Below, piece after piece: positions 46,316 to 57,085 of a stretch of 64,000 nt of DNA. Position numbers and translations under genes: made by a program. Below the pieces are notes generated by a model, which was not told where the DNA came from, ran no database searches, and saw only the letters and a program-made list of their open reading frames with translations. Numbering within the stretch: position 1 is the first letter of the stretch; the number at the start of each line of letters is the position of its first letter. This DNA is from Lepidodermella squamata (lineage: Eukaryota > Gastrotricha), in assembly GCA_047495785.1 (NCBI GenBank), contig JBLDXI010000029.1:3224001-3288000 (forward strand), in the 5' to 3' direction.

Positions 46316-46674
46316 GGGTTTTCCTTTATCGTTTTACCCATCCTCTTTGAAAGTCTCACTCGCGGTCATCTAGATGCGTGGAGTAGGAAGATCCGAGGTT
46401 TCATTGGTCGAATTCGCCCATTAATTCTAGGTTATTCAGATAGATTCAAATAGATAGATAGATTGCTTTCAAAGCTTAGAGAACGAAAGCCGAGTAATCT
46501 TCCATACAATGCGAACGATGAGTTTTCAAGGTCATTTTATTTGATTCGCATGCAATCAATGCTTTGGATACAACATTGCAGGGGAGTTCGACGCATTGTC
46601 TAGCAAGGCTCGAATTTTGACTTCACACCATGAGAAGAATAAGGAAGGATCGCATATCTATACGACCGATAAGT

Positions 46675-46796
46675 TACCAAGTGAAAAGTGGGGTTTTGCG
46701 CAATTTTTGTATTTTCCAGCAAAGGACAAAAAGTGCGTTGACTTGAGAGAAGCATCAAAATTTCTTGGGTCTCAAACCCCACTTTTCACTTGTTAA
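46675..46796. mobile_element. Short MITE, TAMCAAGTG ends, copy 3
   Basis: It starts TACCAAGTGAAAAGTGGGG and ends CCCCACTTTTCACTTGTTA, inverted repeats. The ends match the two intronic elements in gene A, but the interior is much shorter. Confidence 0.75.
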
Positions 46797-47333
46797 CGTT
46801 CCTATGAGATATTAATGCAGAAATGTTGATTTTGGATTACATGTACAAGAGGAATTATTCACAGCAGTAACGAAGCCTAGAGGAAATCGATACTAAGAAC
46901 GTGTAATTCCAACTTCATAAACGGCAGCCACACGCTTGAAAGCAATATTTTCAAGAGTGTCAAGCAAAGAGTCTTACGAAAATATTAGAAATATTAAGTG
47001 TGTTTATAGGCTTTGAATAATTGTATCTCTAAGCACCGGGAGCTAAATCAATTGCCGCAGGTGTCGACTGTGAAACCGGGGAAGAGAGCACCACTGGTCG
47101 AGTAGGTGACTGGATCGCCACTTGGAGAAGCGGCGCAGCAGGCCGAGTAACTGGAAAAGGCTGATGTCGGCCAAGAAGGCTATACAAATCGAAGATTGAA
47201 TTATCAGACGCTGAAAATTCAAATCAGTGACTCACAATTGCACCACCAGGTGAGATGAGGCTATCTTGCCCTGACGTGAGACAGGCGTTAGGAAAGCGAA
47301 TACAGCGGCCATTCCCAGTACCGCCAGCACATA

Positions 47334-48379
47334 CCGTAAATTGGGGCAAAATGGCCGCGGGAAAAAAATGACCCCCTGTTTTTTTCGCATTTTTACACGT
47401 TTCAGAGGGTCCTGATTCCGATTTTATAGGAAGCTCATTTTGCCCCAGGTTTGGGGCAAATTGGACAGGTGTTTTGGGGCTAATTGGCCACCCTTATCCT
47501 TATAATGGGTTTTTAATATTTGATGATTGTGAGGGTTGAATGGTCGAGTGGTTGTGATGCGTCATCAGAGCTTGCGAGTGATCTGATGAGCGACGGTTCG
47601 AATCCTCATAAAGTAGCATTTTTTTTGCTACGCATTTAATTTTTAATTTTTTGGTTTCAATTGTCCATTTTACTAATAATTTTTAATTAGTTTCTCCGTT
47701 TTTTCTGATAGTTTTACTGCTGAGCAACTTTTAAACGCCTCCCGAACAAAAGAAATGCCCGGGATACGTGGTGTTAGTAGAATAATTAAAATGGAAAATT
47801 AACAGAAAAAATTAAAAAATTAAATGCGTAGCAAAAAAAATGCTACTTTATGAGGATTCGAACCGTCGCTCATCAGATCACTCGCAAGCTCTGATGACGC
47901 ATCACAACCACTCGACCATTCAACCCTCACAATCATCAAATATTAAAAACCCATTATAAGGATAAGGGTGGCCAATTAGCCCCCATCATTGAGTTTTCCA
48001 TGGGGTAATTTGGCCACAATCACCTAGCCATACCTGTGCATCGCCTGGGGTCGCGGTTTTTTTTGCTGTCATCTACGACGAAAATGGTCGAAGGAAAAAA
48101 TTTCATCTGAACATCAAACCTCGTGATTGGCTCCAGGTAATTCAATTTAGAGGAGTCGTTTTTACCTCCCCAAACTCACCTTTAAACAACAACATGCTGT
48201 GACCTCATTCCGGGACATACCTGGCTGAAAATTTACAGGCTTGTAAAAGGCTTGTTGATAATCGTCCCCGTAAATTTTTGTGAAGTTTTATCTTGTAGTT
48301 TTTGAGCTATCGATAAAAATGTGAAAACCTCAATTTTTGGCCAATTAGCCCCAAAGGTTCATTTTGCCCCAAATGACGG
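47334..48379. mobile_element. 1,046-bp TA-flanked element in exon 3 of member J
   Basis: The ends are inverted repeats beginning CCGTAAATTGGGGCAAAATG and CCGTCATTTGGGGCAAAATG, flanked by TA (47332-47333 and 48380-48381) as in Tc1/mariner insertions. Repeated GGGGCAAA and GGGGCTAATTGGCC words occur near both ends. No transposase. A long internal palindrome is listed separately. Confidence 0.9.
47476..47983. repeat. Palindrome with tRNA-like arms inside the element
   Basis: Arms of about 177 nt (47476-47653 and 47807-47983) are inverted copies. Each arm holds a tRNA-like unit: box A-like TGGTCGAGTGG (47541-47551) and perfect box B GGTTCGAATCC (47595-47605) about 54 nt apart, as in Ser/Leu-type tRNAs. 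GTGAGG near the start can pair with CCTCAT near the end. The T-stem pairs poorly, so it is tRNA-derived, not a working tRNA gene. Confidence 0.75.
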
Positions 48380-48936
48380 TACTTTGTACGGGTTGGCATC
48401 GGCAGCTCCGAAGCAGTACAACGATGGGCTCGGGGCGCTCGAGGCCTTGTAGCCGTCATACACGGTCGTCGTAGCTCCGATACCTGTGCAACAATCTGCA
48501 AATGAGTTGAATGTTGTCGTCGTGACACCGGTTGCGGCCTGATAAGGAATAGATAAACGAGTGTTAAATCAAATAAAATCGGCTTTCTTTTCTTACCACT
48601 CCTGGTGGTATGACATTACAGGCAGCGCCGGCTGTTGAGCTGCAGTACTTGATAGTTTTCGCTACAGCGGGTCCTTTACCGGGGGTTGTGACCTGGCACA
48701 TCGTGAATTGATTCTGAAAATTAATAAAATTAATGAGGTTTATTATAGTAGATTCGTTAATGCATTACGTTGTCCAGGCAAGATTGCGACGAAGAACAGG
48801 CCGTAGCCGCACAGCTAGCTCCTGTGGCGCAGGTCGGCGCTGATGGGCAAGGAGTCGATGTTGACGAGGAGGGGCATGCGCTCGACAGGGCTACGAACAA
48901 GCTGAGAACAACAACAACAACAAAGGCGGTCGACAT

Positions 48937-51612
48937 TTCAACGCGAAGATGAATTAGCTTGGAAGAAAACTAAATATGCAAGCAAACTTTGAGTTGCTTA
49001 AAAAGGTGATTATGATGAACTGACTCTGGGCGGTTGATACCACCGGCGCAACCAGCTTGCGATAGATGAACGCGTTGGTTGTACCTAGGTTTTTCTTGAG
49101 TTCGTAGTGTTTGAGGGAGTTGGGTTGGCATGCTTCTGTCGAACGCAGTTAATTGTTACCGTATATCTTGTTCAACTCTAATGCTGCAGTTCGAGCCATA
49201 GGAATCCTTCGCGTATTCAACATCAAACGAAACTAGCCATAATCAACTAAAGTGTTACATTAGAAGTATTCACTGCCTCCTGAGTGAAAATGATCGGTGT
49301 CCTTCGAGGCTGCCTTGAGATTTTGTCGAGTAAATACGCCTCGAAAATATGGCCGAACGCGTTGACAACGAGGTAGGCATAATATCAAATCGATGGGTTG
49401 TACGCTTATTACCTGAGTTTTTTCGTGAGGCCATAGTAAACGTAGGGAGCCTACTACAGCCACCGGCGTTGCTGCGCTGACTATCAGTGCCTAAATGGCT
49501 AAAGAAGAGGTAAGCATAATACTATCATATCAATGAACTCTACGTTAATTATCTGAATTTTTTCTCGACGCCTGCCACAGCCACCGGTGTTTGATGCGGT
49601 AGGAGCGAGTGTATTAACTAACGATAATAAACGGTTTGCTCGTTGATGCGACACAGGCAACACATAACGGTTGCCACTGAAGCTACGTAGCTATAGAGCC
49701 TGCGCCGCCTCGGTAAAACAACCAATATTGCTGGGGCACAGTGGTGCTATGAGTTCAAGGTTGTGTGTTGAAGAAGATGAGCGACGCCGTTTCCCGCCTT
49801 CCTTAGCTGACTTTTTTTCTTCATTCATTTCTTCTTGTTATGCGGCAATCGCCGTCCACAGTTCAATAGTTAGCCCATTTCCCACCACTGAAATACTCTG
49901 CGATGAATCCGTAAAATAATCTGATTGGTAAACAATACCAAATTGTGGTTAAACTATTTGGAATTGTTCACTTTTACCGTCTCATCGGCTCCAATCAACT
50001 CAAGATTGCGCCGTTCGAATCAATGCGATGCAGCTCCTCGCCTCGGTTGGGTCAGATTGTATCAGAAGCATGCAATTCATTCGGCAACTTTCGTATGGAA
50101 ATGCCTCAACGGTCAAGCCCAAGCAGCGATGCAGGCCATGTTCCAGCTCAATGAACCGAGCCAGTATGAAACGCGTCACTTCGAACCGACCTTCTATTCT
50201 CTGCGCGGGACGTTGAGTCTGGGTTACCGAGGGCCCGATTTGGGGAACCAACTTCCTGTGGAGTCGCAACAAGCTGAATCCGCCGCGGAATGTCGCGAAG
50301 CTGTCTATCAGTGCAATCGTGGATAAAATGCTGCTAAATTATCTCAGTGTTCAATAATGTTGAATGTGTTTTACTACTTATTCTATTGTTTTGATTTTAC
50401 TTTGTCTATGACCTCATAATTCTCTGTTACGGCTATAATCAATCCTCTATAACTCTGTCTTCTCCTACTATGCCTTTCATGTCCTAACCGAATCTGTCCC
50501 ACTGCAATTATATGTTGTTTTTCTCAAAACTGTCGAGCTTAAAAGTAAATAGTTAAATAATACAAATTAACGTAAAAATGCAACGTCTAAGCATTGACTT
50601 TCGGCTTTCACAGGTGTTTTGGAAAACTGCAGTGAAAAAGGGCACCCTGGCTAGCCAATGGGCGAAAAACTTCCAAGATCCAATGCTGAACGTCAATGCA
50701 GAGAAACAGGCACTTTTCGGAAGCAACACATTGATGCTCATAAAACTGAGGAAATTTGCATTAAAAATTATGACTAAAGTTGATTGCCAGCTGAAAAGTA
50801 TTTCATGATCATCTTTGAATCACCTCAGGTCACGGACCCTACATCGCACACTGTTTACGACTTCAAGTTATTATTTACCGCAAGCACTTGAACATTTGAA
50901 TTTAGACCTGACATTTTTCTCGATCTCATTGACTTTTACCTCCTGGTGAGATCATAGAGAAAAAAGCGAACAGAGTAAGCACTCAAGCCTAATTTTGATC
51001 TGCATTATTTAATCGAGTGCTTTCTCAAGACGGATATCTCCGTTTTTTACCAAATTCAGCATGCATATAGAACTCTAGCTCCTCTTTCACGTGCTCAGTC
51101 TTCATCTCATCAAAATAAATGAAGCAATAGTGAAAACGAGGGTTTTGTATCGTAACAACGGTTGGGTTGTCCACCTCAAATCTTATGCGTTCTATAAGCA
51201 TGCAAAATTTGGTAGAAAAACGGAGATATCGCAGTTTTGAGAAATTCAACTTTGAATACAAATGAAGATTTTGAAATTTTAGCTTGAGTGCTTACTCAGG
51301 TCATTTTTTTCTCCATGGGTGAGATAGAAACAAGCGCCTTCTTACTTGCTGCCAATATGTTGAAAAAAACAACGCCACGATTTTTGCATGTTTGCGTATT
51401 TTATTTTCCAAATTCAAGTAATCGAACGGAGAAATTCAGAATGAAACAAATTGCTATAATGTGAATTCTGTATATATTTCTGCAGTATTCGCTTCAAACT
51501 GAAATTCTGTTGAGAAATCTCCAGTCTCATTTCGATAAATTGTTGAGAAATTCTATTATTTCTTATCGGGTGAAAAAATTGCGATAAGTGAAAACAGTTG
51601 ATCAAAGCTTTC
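48937..51612. other. 5' flank of member J and spacer to member G
   Basis: 49120-49680 holds two diverged versions of the duplicated upstream block (ATAATACTATCATATCAATG at about 49516; CCACAGCCACCGG twice). A LINE tail relic follows at 49925-50326. About 50860-51420 resembles the region 3' of member F. No intact gene. Confidence 0.5.
49925..50326 (+). mobile_element. LINE 3'-end relic
   Basis: A 133-codon frame with SATFVWKCLNGQAQAAMQAM, then QYETRHFEPT and LGYRGPDLGNQLP, resembles the C-terminal region after the reverse transcriptase in jockey/CR1-like elements. The same tail type occurs at 17815-18090. No reverse transcriptase is attached. Confidence 0.6.
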
Positions 51613-52537
51613 TCAGGTAGTGCTGCATTTTTCAATTGTCAGTCCATAGAGGGAAACAGTTGCAGGTATCTGGGCATTCCGAATGCCGCTAAGGGAATAG
51701 CAGCAGGAAGCATAATTGGAATACCTTGCTGATGGAATTCTCATTGACTATTAAAGCAATTACGGTAATTAATGCGAAGATATCAGCTAACAGTCTCAAA
51801 ATAATCTCACCGAGGTAAATGAAGGATTTGCGTTTTCGACGTCTGTTGGCGTTGAAGCCGTGATTGGGAACCGTATGCAGGTTCCAGAGGTACCAGGAGC
51901 TGGGCCTGTTAGCAAATAAGGAGTAGTGGGCGTTGCCCCGACACAAATTGTAGTATATGCTGGAGGAGATCCCGTAATAACAGCAGGGTCGTAATAGACA
52001 TTAGGCCCCGTTTGTGCGCAGCACAAATCGAAGGTGGAGAATGTGTTTGGCGACCCCGAAGCTTGCTACGAAGGATAAAATTAGGCAGTACCAACTAAAC
52101 ATGAATGGATTTACAGTGCCGCCAGTCAACAGGTTGCAGGCTCCGGCGTTGGCGAGGCAAAATTTTGTTCCAGGCGTGCCAACTCCTGGACCGCCAATCG
52201 TATCGATTTGACATAAGTTGAAAACAGTCTACATTGCAGAAAAACAATTGGAATTCCACGTAAAAAGGTTCCCGAAATATCAGATGATCCTCACCGTGGT
52301 TACGCATGATTTAGTCGCGTCGGTACAGGCCTGGGCTGACGTAACACACACGTTTGGCGATGAGCAAGTGTTGGCTGAAGTAACACAGCTTGAACCAGGC
52401 GAGCATGTTGGCGAAGAGCTACCCGAGTTGGATGCTGGTACAGAAGGGCATGGCGTTGTAGTTGTTGTTGATGACGCTGGGCAAGCGCTGCCATCTGCCA
52501 AGATGGCCAGGAGAATGGCGCAACTGAAAACGAACAT
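51613..52537 (-). CDS. Secreted Cys-rich protein, family member G
   Basis: 248 residues. Exons are 52537-52295, 52228-52115, 52065-51811 and 51747-51613, phase 0. The signal peptide MFVFSCAILLAILADGSA is followed by CPASS, a short Thr run (five), CPSVPASNS and Cys pairs in CSPGSSC, CSSPNVC and CTDATKSC. Exon 2 has FCLANAGACN, exon 3 FDLCCAQTGPNVYYDP and CIRFPITA, and exon 4 YASCCYSLSG and LYGLTIEKC. It is closest to member F through exons 1-3; the head is five codons shorter, all in the Thr run. A TATA box is at 52610-52617. Secreted; function unknown. Confidence 0.88.
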
Positions 52538-52609
52538 TCGCAGAGGAATAAACTGTAGAGTGTATATGAGCAGAAAAGAGAAGATGTTGAAGAAGGAAAA
52601 ATGAGGCTG

Positions 52610-52617
52610 CTTTTATA
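52610..52617 (-). promoter_or_regulatory. TATA box of member G
   Basis: TATAAAAG on the minus strand, 73 nt upstream of the ATG, within the same GCCTATAAAAGCAGCC block as members F, H and I. Confidence 0.75.
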
Positions 52618-52619
52618 GG

Positions 52620-53290
52620 CAACTCAGCATGCTTCTGTCGACCGCAGGATTTTACTGCCGTATATTGTACAATTCGGGTAATGCAGCTAGATGCCAAACA
52701 ATTCATTCGCATTGACCCCATCGAAGGAAACTAGCTGCATGTGTTACGAAGTAAAGACTCACTAAATCCTAAACGGAATTCTTCGGTTTCCTTCCACAAG
52801 CGGCTACCTTGAGGTCTTATCGAGTGAATACGCCTTGGAAAATGGCCGAGCGCGTTGCCTATCTGTGCCATTAGAGCCAAAGAGGAGGTACGCCTAATAC
52901 TATCATATCAATGAACTCTACGCTAATTATCTGCGTTTTTTCTTGTGGCTACAGAGAACGTAGTGACTCGAGGCCTGCCACAGCCACCGGCGTTTGATGT
53001 TGTAACCCGAGTGTATTAACTGGGGAAATTAATCGGTTTGCTCGTTGCTTCGACGCAGGCCACAAAACGCGGTTGCCGTTAACGTTACGTGTCATTCGCC
53101 GTTTTCCTGCGCCTTCACATCACATCACACGCCGGCATGAAAAAGTGTTTAATATATCGCCGCGTTCGAGCAGTGTTCACTTATGCCGGCGGGCTGGAAC
53201 AGTGTTCATTGCATGGATGCTATCAACAATTTTTGTATTCGTGTGTTTTGTATTCACTGTTTCACTCTTAGGTTAGCTGGTATGTTTCTT
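52620..53290 (-). promoter_or_regulatory. Duplicated upstream block of member G
   Basis: Same word order as the flank of member F: CAGCATGCTTCTGTCGACCG, ACTATCATATCAATGAAC, GCCTGCCACAGCCACCGGCG, TCGGTTTGCTCGTTGCTTCG, then GTTTCACTCTTAGGTTAGCT. No hairpin insertion is present here. Confidence 0.6.
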
Positions 53291-54266
53291 CACCCTTGCA
53301 GGGTGGGAAAGTTTTTCGGATCGTTTCTTTCAAAGGGGACAAAACTCGGTCGGGTTTTTTTCATTTACCGTGGGGCCGCAGCTGACTTTTATCCAGCGAC
53401 TTCGGTCGGCCGCTGTCGTGAGCACCAATTCATGCGTAGATGCGGGTGTTGAGCCTGTGCCTTACTAACATTCTAGCACTAGCATGCCCAATGCTAGTCG
53501 CGTATCCACTAGGCCACTGCGCTCGCTGTGCTGTTTCAGAGAGGGAAAAATGGGATTTCTTTACGGCAAAACAATGAAAATACACATAAAAGAGTTCGGA
53601 AAAACTAAAATGAGAGACGAAGTCACTTTTCATGGCCAGAAAATATTTAGAAAAATTCAAAAAACCACAAGTATTACTTGGTAGTGGGATTAAATACCGT
53701 AAACTACAGTATAAAGGCCGCGGCGACTAATTTTCCTGATTTGTGCTGAAAAAAGGTAAAAAGTGCGGCGATTATTAGAGCGCGGTCTTAATTTTCTTCA
53801 ATTTTTCAAAACTCTTCGTGAGCAAATTGAATCAACCAAATTCAGGCATCAATAATTCCCTCATTATCAACGGGTCTTCAATGATATCGTTTTCCTCGTC
53901 AAGTTTTCGATTCCTGTTTGACAAAATTGCTGATATATAAAATTAATAATTAATAATGAAAGAATTGCTTGGATGAAGCTCTGCGCAGCAGCGTGCCCGG
54001 GTGGCTGTTGATTCCGTGCTTAGATGCGGTGATTATTCGCGCGCGGCCTTTATTCAGGATGCGTCCTTTCTACTGTAGTGTACGGTAAGTCAGGAGGAAT
54101 TTGCTCCAGCCGAGTAAATAACTTGAAATTACCGTGAACCCCTGATTCGAGCCTCTTACTGCGCGCAGTGTTGGGAAATTTATTAGAAATTCCGTGAAAC
54201 AAAACGATGGCTTCACAAGGCGTGTTTTAATTCAAACGACGCTATACTTACGCTCATTGATGAATA

Positions 54267-54338
<72 letters not shown>

Positions 54339-55335
54339 ACGCAGTACTTTCATGTGTGCCGAAACGATTCGTAGCGTGCATACTTACTATGATGCACGTA
54401 AATTTAATAGTTGAGCTTTTTCAACAAACTTTTTTCGCAAGAAATAAACTCGAATCCACCGTGTATACCGTTTCGCTCAAGCTATAATCAAGATATGCAA
54501 GATAGTCCCCGCGCTCTACACCTTTCCGAGGCTGGTGAGTGCAGTGTTGGAAAAGGTCCGGTCGACCGGCGCCGTTCCCGGTTTGAGTCTAAATAAAGAC
54601 CGGGAGAAGTCGAATTTTCAACTTCAGGTTAACCCAGGTTAACTGCCAGCAAATGAGCAGCGGTATATATGCGAAGCATTGAATTCACGGAGTATTTAAG
54701 TTGTGGTAGTGACGAGCAAGAAACAAACCATAAGACCCAATTTTCATTCATTGGATTCGAGTTCCGAAGGAAAAAATTGGTTGATTGAATCTGGATTTGT
54801 TCTGGCTTCGATCAAAGCTCAAGTTATTAGTATAATCAAATTCGCTATATATGCTTTCAGTATTTTCAATGCATTGTAAAGGACTTCCAAGACTCAGCTC
54901 GGAACCCTTGCCGAGGCCGGAATCCAGCGAATTCCAATGCGAATAGGACGATTTCTGCTAGTTTTTGTACAGCCTTAACACGGTGATAGATCACGCGTTC
55001 AACATTTTTCTGGTGAAAAATTCTCCAAAAGACACAATTTTCCAATCAGAACTCAGAACTCATTGTTCGCTCAAAATTCATTGAAAAATCACTCTTTCTG
55101 GTTTCGCAAAATGCAAATTCGGTTCCGCTACAGTAACTTTGGTTCCTCTAACAATTATTCTTAAATTTTCGCGCGTTCTATTTTTGTTGAGACCGACTAG
55201 TCAATTGATCACCTGGTGGTAAATTTTATTTCAGGGGAAAGGCCGACTTCGCTCTGTTGGCGTCATCACAATAAAAGCTAATCGCCTTGGAGTTATTCAG
55301 TTTATCAGTTGATGAAGATGTTGCTCGAAGCTCCA
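53291..55335. other. Spacer between members G and H
   Basis: Contains a fragment of the GTGTCCCA-type element interior (about 53600-53700), the duplicated intergenic segment (54180-54430) with a GA microsatellite, and single-copy-looking sequence. A tRNA box-A-like GTGGCCTAGTGGATA (minus strand, about 53504-53518) has no convincing box B. No gene. Confidence 0.5.
54273..54334 (+). repeat. (AG)31 microsatellite
   Basis: 31 uninterrupted AG units embedded in the duplicated intergenic segment, at the position where the other two copies read AAAGAAGAGATCT. It is an expansion specific to this copy. Confidence 0.95.
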
Positions 55336-56318
55336 CTAAGAGCCAGCGTTGCATTTTTCCAAAGTCAGTCCGTAAAGAGAAACAAATGAAGGCGACTCAT
55401 AATTTGGATTAGCACCAATAGAGAAGCAGCAGCCAGCGAAGCTTCCATATGCCAAGCCACCGAGTGCTCTGGGCTGTTAAAGAAATTCCGGTTAGCAATG
55501 GCGAGGTATCAGGATTAGAATCATCTTACAAAATAATCATTTGTGACAGCGTTATCCGCTGGTGCTGCAGCCGTGAGTGGAAAGCGCAAGCAGTAGCCTG
55601 ATGTAGCTTTAGCCGCCGGAGTACTGGACATTATCTTGAACGGTGAAGCGTCGGATGTTCCAACGCAAATCATCGTATAAGTGGGAGTAGGGATTCCTGT
55701 AATAACGGCTACATCGTAAAATTTACCAGCACCCGTTTGAGCGCAACACAAGTCGAATGTGCCGAATGTGTTTGGCGAACCCGATGCTGGCTATGGTACG
55801 AAAAATGAGGCCTTATATGAAAATAACAACATGAATGGATTTACTGAGCCGCCGGTCAACGTGCTGCAGGCCGCGGCGTTGGCCAGGCAATATTTTATTC
55901 CAGACGTGCCAACTCCTGGACCGCCAATCGTATTGATTTGGCATAGGTTGTAAACAGGCTATACATTGCAAAAAATAAGATTGTGACTTTGAATTAGGTT
56001 CCAGATCCTCACCGTGGTTACGCATGATTTAGTTGCATCGGTACAGGCCTGGGCTGACGTAACACACACGTTTGGTGATGAGCAGCTGTTGGCTGCAGGA
56101 ACACACACGCTCGGCGATGAGCAAGTGTTGGCTGAAGTAACACAGCTTGAACCAGGGGAGCATGTTGGTGACGGGCTAGGCGAGTTGGATGCTGGAACAG
56201 AAGGGCAAGGAGTTATAGTAGTGGTTGTTGTTGTTGTTGTTGCTGTTGTTGATGATGCTGGGCAAGCACTGCCATCGGCCAATATGGCCAGAAATACGGC
56301 ACAGCTGAGAAAGAGCAT
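55336..56318 (-). CDS. Secreted Cys-rich protein, family member H
   Basis: 272 residues. Exons are 56318-56013, 55958-55845, 55790-55530 and 55473-55336, phase 0. The signal peptide MLFLSCAVFLAILADGSA is followed by CPASS, the longest Thr run in the family, and CPSVPASNSPSPSPTC. It has an extra 13-residue Cys unit: CSSPSVCVPAANS precedes CSSPNVCVTSAQA, an apparent in-frame duplication. Exon 3 has FDLCCAQTGAGKFYD and CLRFPLTA, and exon 4 FAGCCFSIGANPNYE and LYGLTLEKCNAGS. Exon 4 is close to member I and to the orphan exon at 45761. A TATA box is at 56390-56397. Secreted; function unknown. Confidence 0.88.
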
Positions 56319-56389
56319 TCTTCAGAACAATGGCTCAGAATTTAAAGAGACAGAAAAGAAAAGATGATGAAGAAGGAAAAGGGAGGCTG

Positions 56390-56397
56390 CTTTTATA
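56390..56397 (-). promoter_or_regulatory. TATA box of member H
   Basis: TATAAAAG on the minus strand, 72 nt upstream of the ATG, in the shared promoter block. Confidence 0.75.
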
Positions 56398-56399
56398 GG

Positions 56400-57085
56400 C
56401 AAAGCCAGCGTGCTTCTGTCGACCGCAGTAATTACTACCGTATCGTCCGATTATCCTATTAATGCAGCTGGATGCAAAACAATTGATTTGCAAAGGCCTT
56501 ATCGACGGACACTAGCTGAATGTGCTTAGATGGGATGATTCACCGTCTCCTGAGCGGAATTTATCGGTTCCCATGAAGACGCGGATACCTTGAGGTTTTA
56601 TCGAGTGAATACGCCTGGAAAATTCTCGAACGCGTTGACTATCTTCTGTGACATTAAAGCCAAAGCCGGGGCGTGCATATTACTCTCATATCAATGAGCA
56701 CTGTTCGCTAATTATCTCATTTTTTTCTTGAGGCCACAGAGAACACAGTGCATACGCTTGATGCCTGCCACAGCCACCGGCGTTTGATGATGAAACAGGA
56801 GTGTATTAACTGGCGAAACTAATCGGTTCGCTCGTTGCTTTGACGCAGGCCATATACAAGGCTTTTGCAGCTAACGTTGCGTGACTATAGAGCCTACGCC
56901 ATTATCACTTGCCGGGGTGAAACACTGTTCAATATTGCCGCGTTCAAACAGTGTCCAAATGTGCCGGCAGGGCGAAACAGTGTTCAAAGCGCGCGTGCTC
57001 AGGTATATCACACGTTTTTTCATTCACGTGTGGCAGATGATGACTTTACACTCGCTGTTTCACTCTTTGGTTAGCTGGCTTTTCT
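56400..57085 (-). promoter_or_regulatory. Duplicated upstream block of member H
   Basis: A diverged version of the block upstream of F, G and I, for example CAGTAATTACTACCGTATCG, GCCACAGCCACCGGCGTTTG and TCGGTTCGCTCGTTGCTTTG. No hairpin is inserted at CAGTAATT. Confidence 0.6.

Larger units (their letters stand above)
45867..47047. other. Spacer with duplicated segment and a short MITE
   Basis: 46125-46315 is one of three copies of a non-coding segment (also 54180-54430 and 59700-59905). 46675-46796 is a 122-bp MITE with CCAAGTGAAAAGTGGGG ends. No gene is supported. Confidence 0.5.
47048..48936 (-). pseudogene. Cys-rich family member J, disrupted by a transposon
   Basis: Exons are 48936-48769, 48713-48597, 48538-47236 and 47179-47048, phase 0. 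The signal peptide (MSTAFVVVVVLSLFVALSSA) precedes CPSSS, CPSAPTC, CATGASC and CSSSQSC. Exon 2 has KYCSSTAGAAC, exon 3 FADCCTGIG and, beyond the insertion, RCIRFPNAC, and exon 4 YSACCAAS and TVDTCGN. A 1,046-bp element (47334-48379) splits exon 3. Without it and one TA the exon is 255 nt, exactly the length in members F and G, and the frame is continuous. As it stands, a stop is met a few codons into the insertion. No poly-Thr run. The rest of the gene looks intact, so inactivation may be recent or polymorphic. Confidence 0.85.

Noticed and set aside
47541-47605. A functional tRNA gene
   Set aside because: Box A and B are good but the T-stem does not pair and no proper acceptor stem or anticodon arm forms. 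It is tRNA-derived only.
52218-52604. Plus-strand 128-codon frame rich in Val and Glu (also 43914-44123, 56014-56367, 61746-62021)
   Set aside because: These are antisense shadows of the Thr/Ser/Pro- and Cys-rich exon 1 of the secreted family. The spliced minus-strand genes explain the region.
53484-53525. tRNA-like or SINE head on the minus strand (GTGGCCTAGTGGATA)
   Set aside because: No convincing box B or tail could be found downstream.
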